Positions 1 to 11,170 of a stretch of 64,000 bases of DNA are shown piece after piece. A model generated the notes under the pieces. The model was not told where the DNA came from. It was given only the letters and a program-made list of their open reading frames with translations, and did not search any database. A program made the translations under genes and the position numbers. Source of the DNA: Isoetes taiwanensis (lineage: Eukaryota > Streptophyta > Lycopodiopsida > Isoetales > Isoetaceae); assembly GCA_021234155.1 (NCBI GenBank), contig JAJEKV010000056.1, forward strand, positions 8,975,488 to 9,039,487, given 5' to 3'. Positions within the stretch are counted from its first letter, which is position 1. Each line of letters starts with the position of its first letter.

Positions 1-1250
1 ATAAGGGAGCTCCCAAAGTCGGGAATAGGGGTTTATTAGGGTATAATGAGATGCTCTAAAACTATAAAAGCAGAAGCATGTAAGAAAAGAGGTTACAAAA
101 AAAAGAAGCAATCGTGGGATTTGAAGAGCAAAATAAACAAACCTCACCTTCTTCTCAAGCCTTATCTGCAACTAGACTGGAAGATCGCGGCCTCAATTTC
201 GCAGGCGCCAGATGAGACATCCCAATTCGTCGACCAATCTGCTGTTATATAAGTGGAGGACTGAAAGGAAAGAACAGTTGGCTGGAGGAATCAGAGGAGT
301 GAAAGGAAAGAACAAATGGCCGATGGAGTGAAACATGATATATTAAAAATCGGCGCCGGCGAAACGATCGATCGTATTCCACGTTAATAATCATGCCACA
401 CGGTGCCACATGGCAAAATTTTAATGTGTATATGTTTTATTTAATTCCTACACGTCTAATAAAAAGAGTTCATATGCATAATAAAAGAGTTGATAAATAA
501 TGTATAATAAAGGAGTTGGTAAATAATGTTAATGCTTTTCGTATATATAAGATGACCCTCTTTTCTTAATGTGGCATCTTCTTGATTTCTCAATTTTTTG
601 TTTTTAAGTGTGGCAATTTTTTTAATGAGGCAATGTTAAAAGCCCACGGATTTCTAAATCATATCTTGAACACCAAGGCAATGATTTGAAATCGAGAAAT
701 GCAAGGCAACTGTATGACAGTGCCCTAGCCAATGGAGGAAGTGTGAATGCTTGATGGTGCATCCACGCAGGTGTCGATCTTTTGGAGAGGGTATCATAAC
801 TTCTGGTGGATGCATCGATAATGTGTGTGATCAAAGGCTTGGGGATGACCATCTAGGTGTTGGTATAGGAAAAGCGCTTATCGATGTTGGTAACTTACTG
901 TCCAAAGGCACCATTAGTGATTTCATTGTATGCTCTAAGCTGCTAAAGTCTAACTAAAATGGCCAATTAGACACTTTATGGATAAGGGTGGCAAAGCACT
1001 GGAAGCTCCAACCCAGGAAGATACCCAAAGGCCTGACTGAGTTCATGTGGAGGCCTTGGTAGTTGGAAGAGTATCCATTGAAGACAAAGAAGAGGCACTA
1101 CGTGTTTCCTAGAAGGCAACCATACAAAAGGCCCAGAGGTGACACTGTGAGGTGTGTGCTAGGGGATGAAAGAAGGGCAGCAACTAAAGAAAACATGGAA
1201 GAGATTAGGTGACGGGACTGTCATGAATCTCATTGCACTATCTGATGCAG
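1..1250. other. Non-coding flank, no gene recognised
   Basis: A+T-rich DNA without a convincing reading frame. Around 255-330 a purine-rich phrase with gaaaggaaagaac occurs twice, and around 455-530 short phrases around 'aataaa(a/g)gagttg' recur, so it looks like decayed low-complexity sequence. The part after about 700 lies upstream of the DUF7869-type pseudogene and could hold its lost 5' portion, but I cannot align it with anything. Confidence 0.4.
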
Positions 1251-1390
1251 TGTGGAAGACCTAGTTGAGATAAGGTCTCAATACATTGGCCAACTCCAGA
1301 AGGAGAGGATTAATTTCATCTACTCCCTATTTGGAAATTTCTGTTATGATGATGTGATAGGGATACTGCTATATCAGTTGAAGGGCCTAA

Positions 1391-1486
1391 AGGTATGTAT
1401 GAGAGCATTAAGATGGATCCTTGGTATGCCCAAGACATAGGTATGTATGAGAGCATTAAGATGGATCCTTGGTATGCCCAAGACAT
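1391..1486 (+). repeat. 48-bp perfect tandem duplication
   Basis: Bases 1391-1438 are repeated exactly at 1439-1486; each copy begins aggtatgtatgagagc. The period is 48, so it adds 16 codons without shifting frame, yet it brings a TAG codon (1438-1440) to the junction. It lies in the N-terminal part of the DUF7869-type pseudogene and looks recent because the copies are identical. Confidence 0.95.
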
Positions 1487-3429
1487 CTTTTTATAGATAC
1501 TGGGAAAAGGTGAAGGGAGGAGCTAAAGTGTCCTCTCATGGGAGTGCTTGCACTTTGAAAACCAGACCAAACTCCTTGAGAGCTATTGCAGTGTTTGAAA
1601 GCTTTATGAGATACATATACGAATCTATGCATAGGTCCAAAGTGAGCGAGCATGGTGCAAAATAGTCAGTATTGCCACGACATTATATCGAGGAAGGAGT
1701 GCCTTAGGTAAATGCAACTATAGAACCCATAGGGGGACGGACTCAAATGCCTTTCTTTAAGTGCAACATTTATATTCAACTGAAGGATACAACCGCCTCA
1801 ACCGCTATTGAGAAGGAAAGGATGACAACAGATAGTCATTTGTAGATCACCAGTCAGACCAAATATCATGTGGCGGTTGTACTAGCAATGGAAACAGTTT
1901 TCCAAATGCATTTCGATAGATCGTGTGTTTAATTCATGATAAAATGGACCAACACAAGACTTTCTTGCCAAAGTTAGATCCTCTGCCCAAGCGTTGTCAA
2001 AATGCATTGTAAATGAAAGTAAGCTTGGCAAGAGTTTTAACTTATAGGCAGGGCATTGGCACCTATGGACATTTTGTGCTCGATCTTTGGAAGGAAGGAC
2101 GACTCGAACTTCTATGTGAGCTCCATTTTGAAATGCTTGAGAAGACTTGAGAGAGGACTATAGAGGGGAGGAGATACTCTTCCTCAACCCCTATTTTTGA
2201 TGCTTTAATCGATGATCAGCCACTCATCTATCAAAGGCAAATAAGAGAGCTAAACTCAAAAGTATCAAAAGATACAAAGAGGACATGGGATGAGTTTCTA
2301 ATACATGGAAAACAACTGCAGAGGAAACTCTATATTCAGCTTCATAGCTGTTGGAAAGAAAACAAGAACAGATGGATGTTTGGGGCAATGTCATACTTAA
2401 CAGCAATAGGGTTCTTCAAGATTGTGAAAGTGGGATTTATGATGCTAGGCTACACACATGATGATATAGATGTAGTTTTTGGAACCTTCCCTACGAAGCT
2501 TAGGAGAGAGAACATGGCAAGCCTCCCTGGACTCATAGACATGTTTGAGGACTGCACTTTGGTGGACGAGGTTGCAGATTGGAAATCATTTCTGGAGGGG
2601 TTTTTGTTGGAGGTAAGGATCGGTTGGTATTGGGCACACTAAGCCACTATAATTAAAGTTCAGGGTTAGAGATGGGATATCAATCATGCAGTATAAATCG
2701 AAGCCATCTGATAAGTTGTGATGCATGTGCAAGGCATTGAATTATGGCAAAGAGGCCTTAAGGGTGAAGTGCTTCTCCCAGCAGGTGAGCCAAAACCAAT
2801 TTCCCTTTTCAAAAATGTCAAAGATTCTAGTCAGCTGGTGAAGGGCATCCGGGACTATATAATACACTAGGGGAAGTCTTGAGAGGGAAGGCACACAACA
2901 ACACTCAAGCAAAGTCACATGGAATCCCTGATCAATTATTGAAAAAAAGTTGTGATATGTTTAGCCGAGCAGCCATGTGTGGGGATGTTAAGAGGCGGGT
3001 TCTTGCGAGGAGACTAGGTGGGGGATTTTGAAAGAGCAAACACATCAAAGAAAACTTGTCTAAGCAATGGCTCCAAGTAGGTGGGTAGGAAGCAAGGTAT
3101 CCAAGCCAAAGTGGTCTAATCTTCGGGAATGGGATCATACGAAGACATCAAGGAAGGCTACTTTAGGTTAGTCGGGCTTGATGATAAGGAATGTCAATAT
3201 GGTTAGGTGTGGCACTCATTGAGGTTACCAACACTATGCCGATGGGAGCGAGGCTGGCGCCTTGGATTCGAGGTTCAATATTGGGAGCTTTGTTGGGAGG
3301 CAAAAAAGGCAAGTTAAAAGAAACGATACAAGCATTTGCTTTGGGAGAAAAAGTGGAAGACAAATCCTGCTGACCTTGTGAGAAGAGAATCGGCAGAGTG
3401 TGTGGTGTGGTCATACCCTACTTGTCATA

Positions 3430-4110
3430 AGAAGTTGGATCTTAAGCTTACGAATGGTCGAGAATTAGCCCGTCGTTTCACGACAAGGAGGCTTTTGCTA
3501 GCTTTAAATCGAGGCACTTTCGTCGTCTCGGGCATCTGTTCAACCTTCTTCTCGGACTCAAGCTCCGTTGTTACTTCTTCATCTATTCATGATCAACCTT
3601 TACGGTTGTGTTGCACTCCTCATCCATGGAAGATGCTCTAATTCCGGTTAAAAGCGATTAATGCGTCTTTAAGCGCCATCATCGTGTACACGTAGTTCAT
3701 TCTTCTCTCCATGTTGATGCTTCTTCCTCTCATGTTTACGAGGTTGTTATAGCTGATGGTCCTAATCTTAAATGCGCAAAAGAGTCATGGCGGCGGAGGT
3801 CAATTGGAAGAAGGCGGCAAGGAAGAAGTGCATTATGTCATCTCGCGAGGCTATCCGCCTCGTTCTATTCGATGGCATGATAATTTGATGTGCGTTGATG
3901 ATCATCTCGATGTGGTAGACCATATTGATTGTGATGAGGCCATTAAGCGCCTCAAGGTGGCACAAGGAGTTTGAGTATATCTCGTGTATGGGTGGTTTTG
4001 CTTAGTGGACTATTTCGTCCTCTAGGTTTTGAGTCCCATGTCACAGATCCCTTGTATGTATCTTGATTTTTCTTGATAATAGATTGTCGTCCTTCAAAAA
4101 AAAAAAAAAA
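3430..4110 (+). mobile_element. 681-bp poly(A) retroposon, LINE-derived
   Basis: The insertion is flanked by a 17-bp target-site duplication, ataccctacttgtcata, at 3413-3429 and 4111-4127. It ends in a run of 15-16 A (4096-4111, the last base shared with the duplication). Its body (about 3790-3870) carries a frame with WKKAARKK, resembling the end of ORF1 of the full-length LINE at 50.5-56.0 kb (KVNLKKAARNK), and its 3' end shares 'tccttcaaaa' with that LINE. It is therefore read as a short, 5'-truncated or internally deleted copy of an L1-type LINE, mobilised by target-primed reverse transcription. No intact ORF remains. Confidence 0.85.
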
Positions 4111-4429
4111 ATACCCTACTTGTCATATTGCAGAAGACAAGATATATAAGATCCCCAAGAGGAAAAGGACAAAGCCATGAGCAATCTCCATGCTATAGCA
4201 TTGTATGAGAGCGAGATAGCATTACATGTCAACTTGTAAATGTTTGAACTTTCTCAACTCATTGTGTTTAAATATTATATTTGATTTTCATCAACTAATT
4301 CTTAATGTGTGATGTGAGAATCTAGTAGTGCTTCAAAGTAAAATCACAAATATTTAATGGCGTCCCACTTTAATGCATGAAACCCACATGTTGGAATGTG
4401 TCCCTCTTTAATGTAATAACGACTTATTA

Positions 4430-5580
4430 CGCTTAACAACTTAGAGCTCTAGTTGTGTTTAACATCCTACTTTCAACATCAGAAAAACTAAAAAGGTCAT
4501 CGGGGGTGCCTTGATTGATCACGGGAGGCCCGACTCTCTCGAATTCCATTACCCAAGGACAAGTGAAGATGTGGTTGGAAGTTTCCATCTCCCACATTGA
4601 GGGCCATTTCTTTGGAGATACTACTATCATATATTGACTGCTCAAATTAGTATCTAGATTTTTGATGGATAACCAACCATCTAAAGGTCTTGATTTTATT
4701 GGCGATGTATATAGGCCATCCTTTGGCACCAATTGTGACTTTCTCACATTCAATAGTCTTCACCTTTACGGATGGTGCATTAGCACATAAGGTTTTATAT
4801 ACCTCTTTGTGAGAATAGCTTTCCTTATTTTATAATTACCATTGGTTAGAGTTAGGGCTCAGCGCATCATGCGGGCTTTGTCTATATCGAGCCTTTGGTC
4901 ACATTTTTTTATTTCCTCGGGATTTCCAATTGTTATTGATTCTAAAGTCTTCAATCTCACGGATACTGCATTAATCCATTGCATGTATTTACGAGGGGTA
5001 TTGAAGGGTCAAGCACCCTATTTCCTCAAGGGCAAGCTCACGGATGCGGGAAGAAGTTAATATCTTTGCACCTTGCATCTATCATGGGAGGTCTAAACCA
5101 TAGAGATGCTTCGTTCCATGCTTGTAGCATCCGCCGATTACATTGAATACACCAACATGAGGGAAAAATGTGAAAGAAAGCTAAATCACGGAAGATTATG
5201 ATTATGGTGTGACTTCCAACTAGAAGAGATTCTTGCACCCAATATCCTACCGGCTTGAGTGCGGTGATGGCCTAGAAACATAGATTGATTTCATTTGCTA
5301 GTGCTTGTGCTTGAGTGAATAGGTCCTTGCATCCTAATCCATTTTCTTTTTTGGGCTTAATCAGATCCGTCCATGCAACCTTATGTGATCTCTGCCATAT
5401 GAACTTTTTAATAGCACTTTCAAACCTTCTTATATGAGGCTTTATCTCCCACTATATCGATGAGAAATAGACATGTGTACTCAGATAACCGCATTAGCTA
5501 TTTGTACTCTGCTTTCCAAGGATAGAAGATGAAGAAAGAGTAGAGATTTTTTCTTGATTCTTGAGGCTAATGGTTCCCAT
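4430..5580 (-). pseudogene. L1-type LINE ORF2 3' remnant
   Basis: Minus-strand translation shows the end of a plant L1-like ORF2. The zf-RVT-like block METSNHIFTCPW (about 4540-4600) matches PETSNHIFLCPW of the LINE at 41-45.8 kb. Upstream of it RRMLQAWNEASLWF (about 5080-5150) matches RRIIQAWNKVSVCF, and still further upstream (about 5380-5560) a degraded match to the KTLSLAGRVEIINS region is visible. There are several stops and frameshifts. No poly(A) or target duplication was found, so the boundaries are approximate. Confidence 0.75.
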
Positions 5581-5691
5581 AGCCCATGTTCATGATATTC
5601 AATGTGTTTTATGATATTCCATTGTGTTAAACTATGGTCACATTGTATTATTCATGGGCATGGTCTCCCCATGAATAATGGTTCACAAGAG

Positions 5692-5806
5692 TTTTTTTTT
5701 TTTTTTTTTTTTTTTAAGGGCGTCGGACTTTGTCATGCTTAGGCAGGCGGCCACCTTTCGATTGGATCTAATTATCCATTTGGTTTTTTATTCCTATCTC
5801 TGCATT
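5692..5806 (-). mobile_element. 115-bp poly(A) retroposon
   Basis: A run of about 24 T (5692-5715) followed by about 91 bp of body is bounded by an exact 11-bp direct repeat, gttcacaagag, at 5681-5691 and 5807-5817. Read on the minus strand it is a short transcript copy ending gtccgacgccctt plus poly(A). It has no recognisable tRNA-type promoter boxes, so it is more likely a heavily 5'-truncated LINE or retrocopied RNA than a SINE. Confidence 0.8.
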
Positions 5807-5817
5807 GTTCACAAGAG

Positions 5818-7046
5818 ATTTCTAATCCGCACACGAATGACACTTTTTTGTTCCTAAGTGCTAATCAACAGAATTTGCAGAATGTTGGACAATTTTTCTT
5901 TGGCTTCTGTATCTTTGTGAAATGGCAAGTGTGCTTTTTTGAAGGACATCAAACTTTATTAAGTCCAAGCCAAAAGACAGATACAACTGCACAGGCAGGT
6001 TTAAAACCACAGAGGATAATCATGATCCACTGAGTAGGAATACCAGCCTAAGCATAAGGCAATGTCCCCAAATAAATCTCAAAGATCAATTAAGAAAAGA
6101 GCATCTGGTGGACTAAGATCTCTAGATAACGTGTTACATGTATCGAGCCAATAATTTCTTGCATTGATAATTGAGGAGAATGTTTTATGGAATAAAAATT
6201 AGATCTGTAGTGTTGTGGTAGCCCACCCAGTATAGAGACCTCGTTAATCACGAAAAAGCTGGGAAAAATAGAAAAAGTGCAAAAACGATTTTTGTTGGTA
6301 AAACTTGATGTAAAGCTGCGGATACCATATCATATGGTCCTCACTGAAACAGGTTCCTTTCCTCTGAACTTGAGGCCTTATGTCATACGGTAACATATGT
6401 GAATAAGATTAGGGCCATGCGAGAGGATAGACTTCCTCACTAAGCTCTCTTGAAATCTCAACATAATGGCTGGTTTGCAGATGTACTGAGATGTACCACA
6501 AAAGTGGATGGGAGATGTCAAATGGCCAACCATGACCAAGTATAAGGAGGTACATAGGTACATCACAGAAATAGCTATCAAAGGTTTAAGAAGGCTTGAT
6601 GAAAGTTCTGAGACAAAAAGCACTAGTATATGATGCATATTAACTATGAGTGAATAAAGCTACCGCCTTCCAAAAATTAACAGGTGAAACAAGATTCTCA
6701 TATCTCAAGTTAGGCTTTCATCTCATCATCTACACATCAAAACAGGAAGATGGGATGGGACACCAGAATATGAGAGAGAGTTTTTAGTTGGTTTGTGTTG
6801 TCCGGCATATGCATATACATGGGAATGCGGTATTGATGTCTTAGATTTATGCTCACTTTCTAACCTACCACCATATCGAAGAGGTATTCGAAGAAAGAGA
6901 GGAGATTTTGGAACTATTTCTTCATGCTCATTTAATTGAAGTCAGTGGTGCATTAGACTAGTGCTTTTGAACATATTGTGAATTTTGCCACAGATGCCTG
7001 GGGCTTGGATGGCTTAATCATTTTCTCTTTCTTTCTTTTTAGCGAG
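5818..7046. other. Intergenic, no gene recognised
   Basis: Several short open frames occur on both strands (for example a 34-codon plus-strand frame near 6530-6630) but none has a family signature. There are no clear repeat boundaries. Confidence 0.35.
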
Positions 7047-7143
7047 TTGCCTAATCAGGGGTCGGGCTTTTCGTGCAATTCTAGCCTACACACGTGTCAC
7101 ATGTATCCTACGTGTATGCCACATGTAATTGCATTTTGGGCAG

Positions 7144-7236
7144 ACCCTTCCATTTCCTAGCTAAGATGCCAAATGGCTCGACGAAACCTTGATTGGTGAC
7201 TGTGGCTTTGCAATTTTTAGATCTTGCAATGAACAA
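7144..7236 (+). pseudogene. LHC-like pseudo-exon, copy A
   Basis: After an acceptor-like gggcag, the frame can be read as degraded 'WLDETLIGDCGFAIF', resembling the chlorophyll a/b-binding (LHC) N-terminal pattern 'PEWLDGsLPGDyGFDPLGL'. An indel (ccaaatgg) shifts the frame relative to copy B. The donor at its end is lost: caagaat replaces caggtat. LHC proteins bind chlorophyll in the thylakoid. This short segment lacks the chlorophyll-binding helices, so it cannot be functional by itself. The assignment rests on one motif. Confidence 0.4.
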
Positions 7237-7467
7237 GAATTATTTTTTCTTTACCCTCCCATACTATTTGCATCTTTGGTGCATTACATCTCAGTTCCGT
7301 CCTGGTTGGTTTTCTGCGGATGCTTTTTTCTTCAAAGCCTTGGATAATGGACTAATAAACAAAGTTGCGAAGTTGTAAGTGGCTTTTTTGTTACCTAATC
7401 CAGGGTGAACGATTCGTGCGATTCTAGCCTATACACGTGTGCGCCACATGTAATTGCACTTGGGCAG

Positions 7468-7561
7468 ACCCGTCCGTTTCCTGGATAAGGCGCCAGAATG
7501 GCTCGACGGAACCTTGCTCGGCGACTATATCTTTGCAATTTTAAGATGTCGCAATGAACAG
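7468..7561 (+). pseudogene. LHC-like pseudo-exon, copy B
   Basis: The better-preserved copy lies between an acceptor-like cttgggcag and a donor-like caggtattgg. Translation: PVRFLDKAPEWLDGTLLGDY followed by IFAILRCRNEQ. This fits the LHC motif 'RPlWfpg..pPEWLDGsLPGDYGFDPLGLg' at the mature N-terminus, but the FDPLGL core is eroded to FAILRC. No following exon with the first membrane helix (ELVHgRWAMLGa) was found downstream to 8.3 kb. It is likely an exon relic from a light-harvesting antenna gene, tandemly duplicated with flanking intron sequence. Confidence 0.45.
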
Positions 7562-7715
7562 GTATTGGTTTTTTTTACTCTTGCATATGATTTGCATCTT
7601 TGGCGCATCATCATATCTCAATCCGAATCTGAATGGTTTTCTGCGGATGTTCTTTTCTTCAAATCCTTGGATAACGGACTAATAAACAAAGTTGCGAACT
7701 TGCAAGTGCCTTATT

Positions 7716-9064
7716 TGTTAATGCGTATGAGAGTAGATCCAGATACAATTCAGTATATGGATGTTGTTCAAGGAATAGCAATCACGTGCGAATAGAGACA
7801 CGAGCCAAATGAAATACCATCTTGGCATATTGTTGCAGATCTAGGAAGTAGATTTACCAAGAAATATGATTATAATCTGGAATTTATCCAAGGCTTAAAG
7901 ACATTTACACAGAAGCTCTTTCAAAGAAGTATGGCTATAAGTGATGGGCCTATTTTATTAGGGCGCTCGAAAAAAAATATTTTTAGAAATGATGTGCAAT
8001 CAAAAACATCCTGAAGAAAGGACCCAAGACACCAAGGGCTCAAGGCCGTCTTCAACAGAACATTCCCGCTAGCACTAGTATATGCCATGACAAGGCAGAA
8101 GAGCCAAAGCTCCACGATAGAAAGCAATGCAATCATGGTCGTGAGAAGGGCATTCATGCCTGGACTGCTATACATGATGTTGTCACGAATAAAAGATAGG
8201 AAACAACTGTCGATCGTATCGCCAATCACGACAGTAGACTTCCAGCCAAACAAAACACGGTTAATGTAGCAGCAACTGCACGAGGTAACCGCCAAAATCC
8301 TATTGTGCTATAAGGGGGTTCTGTTCATTTTCCAAATACCATTGGGAGGCGGATTCAAAAAGTGTGCATTAAGGGTACATGACTTGTCCGACACCTGCCA
8401 TGATGTCCCATAGCGGATCTCGATTCTCAATGTGGTACTCTCCTCGGCTCTTGCTGCTTGAAATTGGCTGCTAACTCTATATAGAATCTAAGCCTGGTTG
8501 AAGGCAACTAGTCCTATAGCAATCCCCACTTTGTGTTTAATTTTTTCTATCAAAAACCCATTTCGAGATGTCCAATGTAAGATTCATATGTTAATACATA
8601 TTCTTGCCATCAAGAAAAAAAAAATGACAATAGCGTACTCGCCAAACGTGAAAACGTTCAGTAGCATCGATCAATAATGCCACCATATAGCCTAATCACG
8701 TAGCATCCAAATTCACAGCCCCTTCTAAATGCCATTGCAGAGGCCTATCATGAAGCACTCAAATTCACACCTCTCCCTATCGCATCTCTACATGTATAGC
8801 GTGCACTACTTCTAAGCACTAAGCAACTTTCAGTTCATGTCTTAATCAATGAAGCTACTCCATCCCCGCTCCAACCTTCACTCCAACCCTGCATTTCCGC
8901 TAGTTTTTCTTTTTCTTTTTACACGGGCCTGGGGCCTTAAATAGCTTGATCACTACCCTTTATTTATATATTTATACAAGTTTTTAATTGATCCTACGGT
9001 GCATGTTCTACGACATATATTCTAGTATGTGCATGTTCTAGTTTGTCTGTATTTTAGTTTTCTA
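7716..9064. other. Intergenic, unassigned
   Basis: No recognised gene. A minus-strand open frame at 7921-8295 and a plus-strand one at 8087-8269 overlap each other and match no family I know. Nothing else structured is seen. Confidence 0.35.
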
Positions 9065-9132
9065 AAAGTTTATGAACAATCTCCCTTAGATTTCCTTACA
9101 TTTTATGAGATTCCCTTAGATTCCGGCTACAA
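9065..9132 (+). repeat. Short block of 'attcccttagatt' minisatellite
   Basis: The phrase 'ctcccttagatttccttacattttatgagattcccttagatt' (here given in outline) carries two units of the same degenerate repeat found at 10680-10950. The two blocks flank the LINE-like remnant at 9.26-10.66 kb. Confidence 0.6.
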
Positions 9133-9256
9133 GTTTTTATTTTTAGGCACTTTTTAAAAGCTACTGTTCTTAGCAACCTCTATTTTAGGTTGAGGTGCTT
9201 ATCCGTGCTTGTTGTCTAGTTAAAGCTCATTCTTTCTTTCTTTTCCTCCCCCCCCC

Positions 9257-10660
9257 TTTTTTTTTTTTGAAAGCAAGGTATTTTGATTTTATTATAGCAT
9301 AAAAAGTGGTACATGACATTATTTTCGGCCCCACAATAGATCAAATAAGAAAAATATAAAGCACATGGTCACCAAATAGGAAGAATTAGCAACTCTTTAC
9401 CAAGCAACCACCATGCTGGAGGCCACCATAAGATGATGCCTTACTACTACGGTCAAAGCAACCTTAAACTCTTCCTCATCACAAACAAAAGGATATAAGC
9501 ATCCTTCTTCCAGCCAACCAGTACTAGAGGGTATAGCCCTCTTCCCATCCATTCCACATGCTACTGGAATATAGCATGAAGGTCAAACCGAAGTATATAC
9601 TAGAAGAAGATGGTCTTTCAGCATAGATACTTCGGCCCAAAAGTGCACCCCAGACTCCACTCTCTTCTTCAGCTTGTGATAATATAGGGGCCATGATCCC
9701 TTTTCCTGTTAGTACTAAGGGAAAAGCTCACCATCTTCCCACATGTAAGATACTCTAAGTGAGCACCCAAGGGAGCCTCGGGTCTGGAGAACCTGCCACT
9801 CCATTCTAACAACTGCCTCGCCCTCTTCGTTACAACATAAGTACTATAGATCATAACCCTTTTTCCCTGAGAGAATAAAAAGAAGTAGTCATATGTACTG
9901 CTGTGACGAGTACTACAGAAGAAAGCCTCTTGCATTCTCGAAAAAACTGCTTCCAACAAAGTGCTGCAACCCCAAAGGATCAAAGCAACCACTGCCATAC
10001 ATGGTAAAGGCGAAAATGCCACAGGTCTCCCGTCCTATGACAAACTATCTCTCCCCTGCTAGGCCTTGGCCGTCAAAGACCCGTCTCCATTGGGATGGAG
10101 AAAGGGCAATCCTATAACCTTATAAACATGTCTAGCACACAATACAAAAGCTCGGGAGCATAGCCATCCATCCCTCATCTGCTAAATAACCACAGTGAGT
10201 GTAGTTTGCCCGTTGCAATGAGTGCAACATGCTCTTTGCAGTGGGTGCAGTAAGCCCAAACTGTTGCAATAGCATGCTTTTTGCAATGAGTGCAATAAGC
10301 CCAAACTGAAAGATAATGCTAAACTCTGCTCGTAAAGCTCTAACAACAGTATAAATAAAACCTACTGGCTGTTAGAAATAGCTGATACTCAACACATTTC
10401 ACATAAGCGAAGCACACTGTCTCTGATAATCCTGTCAAGATCTCGTAACAAAAGGAAAAATCCAATAATGGCAGTGGCATTACCCCAGTAGAAAGGGCCT
10501 CTTGCACAAAATCCATAGCAAACAGGTAACCAAGGATATTTGTTGCATCCAATGAATCGCTGAGGCAGCCCAAGCAGTGGTCTGAGCTGCTCTTCCAGCG
10601 ATTTGAGATGGTGATGCGAGCCTTCAAGCAACGGGCCGCCGCCACCCTCCTCAATCTATC
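9257..10660 (-). mobile_element. Probable minus-strand LINE remnant
   Basis: Reading from right to left, the segment ends in 'aataccttgctttc' followed by poly(A), seen as 12 T at 9257-9268. That is the kind of 3' end seen on L1-type plant LINEs. A minus-strand frame at 9669-10022 has FFLFSQGKRVMIYS, faintly like the post-RT 'FlWg...GKr..~W' segment. No RT catalytic motif is visible. The right-hand limit is arbitrary and the call relies chiefly on the tail. Confidence 0.4.
10228..10307 (+). repeat. 45-bp tandem repeat, two units
   Basis: catgctctttgcagtgggtg (10228-10262 unit) recurs as catgctttttgcaatgagtg (10273-10307 unit), both ending taagcccaaact. The period is 45, with four substitutions between the 35-bp cores. 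Confidence 0.85.
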
Positions 10661-10679
10661 TTAAAGCGCATTCTAGAAC

Positions 10680-10950
10680 TTAAATTCTCTTAAATTTTAC
10701 GAGATTCCGTTAGATTCTCTCAGATTCTCTTACATTTTGTGTCCCTTAGATTGTATGAAAATTCCCTTAAATTCCCTTAGATTCAATGAAGGTACCCTTA
10801 GATTCTCTAAGATTACTTTACATTCCATTAGATTTTATGAGATTCCCTAAGGTTTCCCTAGGTTTTATAAGGTTCCCTCGGATTTTATGAAAAATTCCCT
10901 TATATTCTATATTCTCAGATTCTCTTACATTTTGTGAGATTCCTTTAGAG
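10680..10950 (+). repeat. Degenerate minisatellite, ttagatt-type units
   Basis: About ten imperfect units built on 'gattcccttagatt' plus 'ttttatga' follow each other with variable spacing of about 24-28 bp. They are purely non-coding. The same unit appears at 9065-9132. Confidence 0.75.
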
Positions 10951-11170
10951 AATGCTGCATTGTGCGGATTATGTACTCTGATACATCATTCTGGTGCACT
11001 ACGAGAAGCCCAAGAACGCCTTCAACACAAAACTTCACTGCCGTGTCCCTTAATCTACTTTACTGAATCAACTAATTCTTTCCGCTTGCAAGGAAAAAGG
11101 GAGCAACATAGACACGAAGGGTTTACTTTTCTTTTCATGGTGGATGTAATGTGGAATGGGAAGAGAGAGT

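Larger units (their letters stand above)
1252..4180 (+). pseudogene. Decayed DUF7869-type protein gene
   Basis: Conserved blocks of a eukaryotic family carrying the DUF7869 domain are scattered over three frames. The best block (about 2330-2560) reads IQLHSCWKENKNRWMFGAMS and then GYTHDDIDVVFGTF, matching the family pattern 'LqlDNcwrENKNryvf...vGHTHdDiD.lF'. Upstream, about 1395-1640, it reads ALRWILGMPKTSFYRYW then an HGS motif, like the family's N-terminal 'lgis...y' and HGN region. Downstream pieces (about 2660-2810) include KPSDK and an 'ELWQRGLKGE' phrase. Stops, frameshifts, a 48-bp internal duplication and a 681-bp retroposon (3430-4110) break it. Across the retroposon the final reading frame resumes and ends at TGA 4178-4180. 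The 5' boundary is not determined. The family is often repetitive and transposon-like; no cellular function is assigned here. The domain call is from memory of the family pattern. Confidence 0.65.
7047..7715 (+). repeat. Diverged tandem duplication, about 344-bp unit
   Basis: Copy A (7047 to about 7385) and copy B (7391 to about 7715) align along their whole length. Shared blocks include 'gccacatgtaattgca', 'tggctcgacg', 'gcaatgaaca' and 'ggactaataaacaaagttgc'. Divergence is moderate with small indels, so the duplication is old. Each copy carries one exon-like block, described separately. Confidence 0.85.

Noticed and set aside
31-252. 68-residue lysine-rich frame at the window start
   Set aside because: Basic, low-complexity, no motif and no codon pattern beyond A+T-rich chance.
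622-957. Overlapping open frames on both strands
   Set aside because: They are shadows of each other with no family signature and no splice context.
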